A stretch of DNA of 64,000 bases from Streptomyces sp. WP-1. Its GTDB lineage: Bacteria > Actinomycetota > Actinomycetes > Streptomycetales > Streptomycetaceae. Each line of letters opens with the position of its first letter. Within the stretch, counting starts at the first letter, position 1. The position numbers were made by a program, and so were the translations under genes. Of the stretch, positions 60,999-64,000 are shown one piece after another. The stretch spans positions 7,473,001-7,537,000 of the forward strand of contig NZ_CP123923.1 in NCBI RefSeq assembly GCF_030450125.1. The letters run 5' to 3'. Under the pieces are notes generated by a model. The model was not told the origin of the DNA, did no database searches, and saw only the letters and a list, made by a program, of their open reading frames with translations.

Positions 60999-62642
60999 TC
61001 AGTGCACGTCGACCCCGGTCCAGGCCGCCTCGACCGCCTTGTACTCGGCGCTGTCGGCGCCGTACAGGTCGGTCGCCGCGGACAGCGTGCCCTTGCGGGC
61101 GTCGGCGTAGTCGGTCGTCGACGTGAAGTAGGTCGTCAGCGCCTTGTACCAGATCTGGAGGGCCTTGTCCCGGCCGATGCCGGTGACCGTCGAGCCGTCC
61201 TTGGTCGGCGAGTCGTAGTCGACCCCGTTGACGGTCTTCGCGCCGCTGCCCTCGGACAGCAGGTAGAAGAAGTGGTTGGCGACACCGGACGAGTAGTGGA
61301 CGTCCTCGTCGCCGACGGACGAGGACCAGTAGTCGGCGGAACCGCCGTCCTTGCTGGGCTTGTCCATGTAGCGCAGCGGGGTGCCGTCGCCGTTGATGTC
61401 GATCTTCTCGCCGATGAGGTAGTCACCGGGGTCCGAGCTGTTGTTCGCGTAGAACTCCACGCCGGTGCCGAAGATGTCGGAGGTCGCCTCGTTCAGACCG
61501 CCCGACTCGCCCGAGTATTCGAGGCCGGCGGTGTTGGAGGTGACACCGTGGCTCATCTCGTGGCCGGCCACGTCCAGCGCGGTCAGCGGGTCGCTGTCGT
61601 TCGTGCCGTCGCCGTAGGTCATGCAGAAGCAGCTGTCGTCCCAGAACGCGTTCACGTACGAGTTGCCGTAGTGGACCCGGGAGTAGGCGCCGACCCCGTC
61701 GTTCTTGATGCCGCTGCGCCCGAAGGTGTTCTTGTAGAAGTCCCACGTCTCCTGCGCGCCGTAGGCGGCGTCGGCCGCGGCGGTCGCGGCGTTCGACGTC
61801 GTCCCGTCGCCCCAGGTGTCGTTGTCCTGGGAGAACAGCGCGCCGGTGCCGTCCTGCTGGTGGTCCAGGTCGTACGTCTTGTGGCCGCCGCGGGAGTCGT
61901 CGGTGAGGGTGTAGGACGAGCCCGACTGCGCCGTGGACAGGTCGACCTTGCCGCTGTACCGGGTGTTGCCGACGCCGGTCTCGATGCCCTGGTACTGGAA
62001 GAGCTTCTTGCCGGTGGCGGCGTCGGTGACCACGTGCAGCTGGTTCGGCGTGCCGTCGTCCTGGAAGCCGCCGATCACGGTCTCGTAGGCGAGGACGGGC
62101 TTGCCGCCCGCCGCCCAGACGACCTTGCGCGGAGCCCGCTCGACGGCGGGCTTCGCCGAACGGTCCTTCTTCGCCAGGCTCAGGGCCTGCTTCCGCGCCG
62201 TGGCCGCGGCGATCCCCGGGGTGAGCGAGGCGAGCTTCAGCGTGGCCTTCGACGCTCTGGTCACGCCCTCCGTCCTGCCGGACCCGGAGGTGTGCACGAT
62301 CAGGTCGCCGCCGAGCACCGGGAGGCCGGCGTAGGTGCGCTCGTACCGGGTGTGGACGGTGCCGTTGCCGTCCTTGACGACGTCCTTGACGACCAGCTTC
62401 TCCTGGCTGCCCAGGCCGAGGGCCTTGGCGGTCTGGGCGAGCCCGGCCTGCGCGTCGCGGAGGAGACCGGTGCGGGCGGTGGCCGACAGGGCGACGGGCG
62501 CACCGGCCGGGCGCGCGGTGGCGGCGGTGGGCCGGGCGGCGGCCGAGGCGGTGAGCGAGGTGCTCAGCAGGGCCGCCGCGGCGGCGACGGCGGTGGCCGC
62601 GGCGAGGGTCGTACGCCGGCTGCGTATGGTGCCGTGGGTCAT
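60999..62642 (-). CDS. Secreted M4-family neutral zinc metalloprotease
   Basis: 547 residues from ATG 62642. Signal peptide (basic TIRSRRTTLAAATAVAAAAA, cleavage near ASA), an FTP/PepSY-type propeptide (about 60-215) and a mature thermolysin-like domain with HEMSH (361-365) and the third zinc ligand Glu385 in GGLNEATSDIFG. The C-terminal catalytic His region is in VHYSSGVANHFFYLL. Autoprocessing after the propeptide should release active protease, which degrades extracellular protein as a nutrient source. It shares the bidirectional terminator with the small membrane-protein gene. Confidence 0.95.
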   Translation of the reverse strand: MTHGTIRSRRTTLAAATAVAAAAALLSTSLTASAAARPTAATARPAGAPVALSATARTGLLRDAQAGLAQTAKALGLGSQEKLVVKDVVKDGNGTVHTRYERTYAGLPVLGGDLIVHTSGSGRTEGVTRASKATLKLASLTPGIAAATARKQALSLAKKDRSAKPAVERAPRKVVWAAGGKPVLAYETVIGGFQDDGTPNQLHVVTDAATGKKLFQYQGIETGVGNTRYSGKVDLSTAQSGSSYTLTDDSRGGHKTYDLDHQQDGTGALFSQDNDTWGDGTTSNAATAAADAAYGAQETWDFYKNTFGRSGIKNDGVGAYSRVHYGNSYVNAFWDDSCFCMTYGDGTNDSDPLTALDVAGHEMSHGVTSNTAGLEYSGESGGLNEATSDIFGTGVEFYANNSSDPGDYLIGEKIDINGDGTPLRYMDKPSKDGGSADYWSSSVGDEDVHYSSGVANHFFYLLSEGSGAKTVNGVDYDSPTKDGSTVTGIGRDKALQIWYKALTTYFTSTTDYADARKGTLSAATDLYGADSAEYKAVEAAWTGVDVH

Positions 62643-63020
62643 GCAGGCTTCTCTTTCCGTGGGGGGATTTCCCGGTCGGTGTGGGGCCGGCCGGTGTGAG
62701 CTACCTGAAGAGCGCACCCCGAAATGGCAGGAGCATGCCAATACGGGAATGAAACTCTGCGTCTACCAATTCCCCTTGTTGCGCGGGGGGTTGGCGTGAC
62801 ACCCAGAGAAAACCCCAGCAACGACCGCTCGCGCCATACATCCGGAACGCAAACGACAACAACCCCACGCCTCCTTCACAGGCGACGCACAGCCTGTTCC
62901 GCATGTGTACGTCGCGCGAACGGCCGGGAAGACGCACGCACCGCGCTCGCACGGTGGACGGGCCGGGCCGTACGGCCACGACCGGTGCCCGGCGTGTTCC
63001 CGGTCCGTTCGGGCCCCGCG
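62643..63020. other. Intergenic region with the protease promoter
   Basis: The AT-richest DNA nearby is at about 62725-62800, upstream of the protease gene and likely its promoter (minus strand). Nothing else recognised up to the MFS stop at 63021. Confidence 0.45.
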
Positions 63021-64000
63021 TCAGGGCCTCGGGGCGGCTCCCTCGTCGACGGGCAGTGCGAGGGGTTCTTCAGCCGGGAGCGCCCGCGCCCGCCCCGGTC
63101 CCGGATCCGCGCCGGGTGCCGTACCCGCCCCGCGTGTTCGCGCCGCCCGGTTCGCGCGGTTCGCGCGGTGCAGCGCCAGATGAAGGGCCGGGATCAGGAC
63201 ACAGGTGACGGCGGCGGACTGCCACAGCAGGGCGTCGAGCCGGCCCGCCGCCAGATAGGCGCCCGCGGCCACCGCGGCCAGGGCGCACACACCGCGGTCC
63301 ACGATGCTCTCCACCGACAGCAGGGTGGCACGCGGAGCGTCCTTCGGGATCGCGTCGTTGATGAGTTTGCGCTGCACCGGATAGCAGAAGCCGGTGATCG
63401 CGGCGAACACGCAGAGCAGCCCGGCCACCGTCCACGGGCCGCCGACGGTGGTGCCCGCCAGCGTGGCCGCGAGCGCGACACTCAGCAGGGACACCCAGGC
63501 CGTGGGCGACAGCCGGGAGCCCAGCCACTGGGGCCGCGCGGAGGCGACCGCCTCGGCGATCGTCATCGCCGCGAGCACACCGCCGTGGCTGTCCTCGCCG
63601 ATGCCATGGTGCAGCAGCACCGGCTGGAAGAGGTTGACCTGGCAGATCCGCGACAGCGTGAAGACGGCCACCCCCTGGACCATGAGCAGCGCGAGCCACG
63701 GTGACGAACGCAGGGCCCGCAGCGCGGCGCCCGTGTGCCGCAGCGGCGAGGCATGGCGCCGCACGGAGGCGCGCCCGGCCCCGCCCGCGTCGCGCGGAGC
63801 GAGCCGTGGCAGGGCGAGGGCGCAGCCGAGCGAGCCTGCCGCGCTCGCCGCGCTCAGCACGTACGGAGCCTGCGGCGCCAGCACCATCAGCGGTCCGACG
63901 AGCGGCCAGCAGACGACCTTGGCCGCCAGGCCCAGGGACCGCGCCGTGCCCTCCGCGCGGAGGTAGTGGGCGTCCGCCGCTTCCGCGCGCAGCCCGTCGT
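63021..64000 (-). CDS. MFS transporter, C-terminal part (continues past the window end)
   Basis: About 326 residues of an MFS protein, open at base 64000, with helices such as WLALLMVQGVAVFTLSRICQ, TIAEAVASARPQWLGSRLSP and VSLLSVALAATLAGTTVGGP. The C-terminus is Arg/Ala/Pro-rich. The N-terminal helices lie outside. The substrate is unknown; drug or sugar efflux types fit equally. Confidence 0.85.
   Translation of the reverse strand, partial: DGLRAEAADAHYLRAEGTARSLGLAAKVVCWPLVGPLMVLAPQAPYVLSAASAAGSLGCALALPRLAPRDAGGAGRASVRRHASPLRHTGAALRALRSSPWLALLMVQGVAVFTLSRICQVNLFQPVLLHHGIGEDSHGGVLAAMTIAEAVASARPQWLGSRLSPTAWVSLLSVALAATLAGTTVGGPWTVAGLLCVFAAITGFCYPVQRKLINDAIPKDAPRATLLSVESIVDRGVCALAAVAAGAYLAAGRLDALLWQSAAVTCVLIPALHLALHRANRANRAARTRGAGTAPGADPGPGRARALPAEEPLALPVDEGAAPRP

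Noticed and set aside
60423..62699. 758-codon plus frame opposite the M4 protease
   Set aside because: Shadow of the protease; Val/Gly/Arg-rich with no domain.

Overview
The window is high-GC actinobacterial DNA, almost certainly from a Streptomyces chromosome and probably an accessory or arm region. The signs are strong third-position GC, Streptomyces-type families (PucR, GlxA, HxlR, DUF5990, M4 protease), many divergent regulator/enzyme pairs, three decayed IS5-type transposase genes and several multi-frameshift pseudogenes. There is no rRNA operon, CRISPR array or phage module. One tRNA-like gene is present.

Layout. 1-2.4 kb: the start of a secreted protein with a structured leader, then a serine-hydrolase pseudogene abutting a Vat-type acetyltransferase pseudogene. 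1.8-3.7 kb: MarR with a divergent FAD monooxygenase. 4.3-6.5 kb: a large DUF4157 protein with the hallmarks of a cargo of extracellular contractile injection systems. 7.4-12 kb: an alpha/beta hydrolase with a cysteine nucleophile, then CGNR regulator, MFS exporter and epoxide hydrolase around a 10-bp palindrome. 12.6-18.9 kb: a dehydrogenase-glyoxalase fusion with divergent MarR, an IS5 remnant, and a three-gene oxidoreductase/hydrolase operon controlled through a 47-bp palindrome by another MarR. 19.9-21.7 kb: XRE-cupin regulator and divergent epoxide hydrolase. 22.0-23.3 kb: a 37-codon Pro/Gly/Asn-rich peptide gene coupled (GTGA overlap) to a protein-isoaspartate-type O-methyltransferase, a likely RiPP system. 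23.4-27.0 kb: a methyltransferase/CoA-transferase/unknown operon. 27.9-34 kb: a DAP-decarboxylase-like gene, a PucR regulator, and a serine hydrolase coupled to an APC permease. 34.5-48 kb: ordinary regulator-enzyme pairs (LysR/SDR, MarR/metallo-hydrolase, GlxA/quinone reductase, PadR/MFS), an aldehyde dehydrogenase pseudogene and a carotenoid oxygenase. 48.2-48.8 kb: an EF-hand protein. 49.4-56.8 kb: five genes joined only by 4-nt overlaps: PaaK-like ligase, MFS, GNAT, LuxE-like acyl-protein synthetase and a LuxC-PaaK fusion. This looks like a complete acyl activation, reduction, modification and export pathway without luciferase. 56.9-64 kb: the tRNA-like gene, PlsC, HxlR, small membrane proteins, a secreted M4 metalloprotease and a partial MFS gene.

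The three most interesting items are the LuxC/LuxE/PaaK operon (49363-56786), the peptide plus PIMT-like methyltransferase pair (22003-23327), and the DUF4157 cargo-like protein (4322-6526). All functions are inferred from recognisable sequence motifs; no database search was run.
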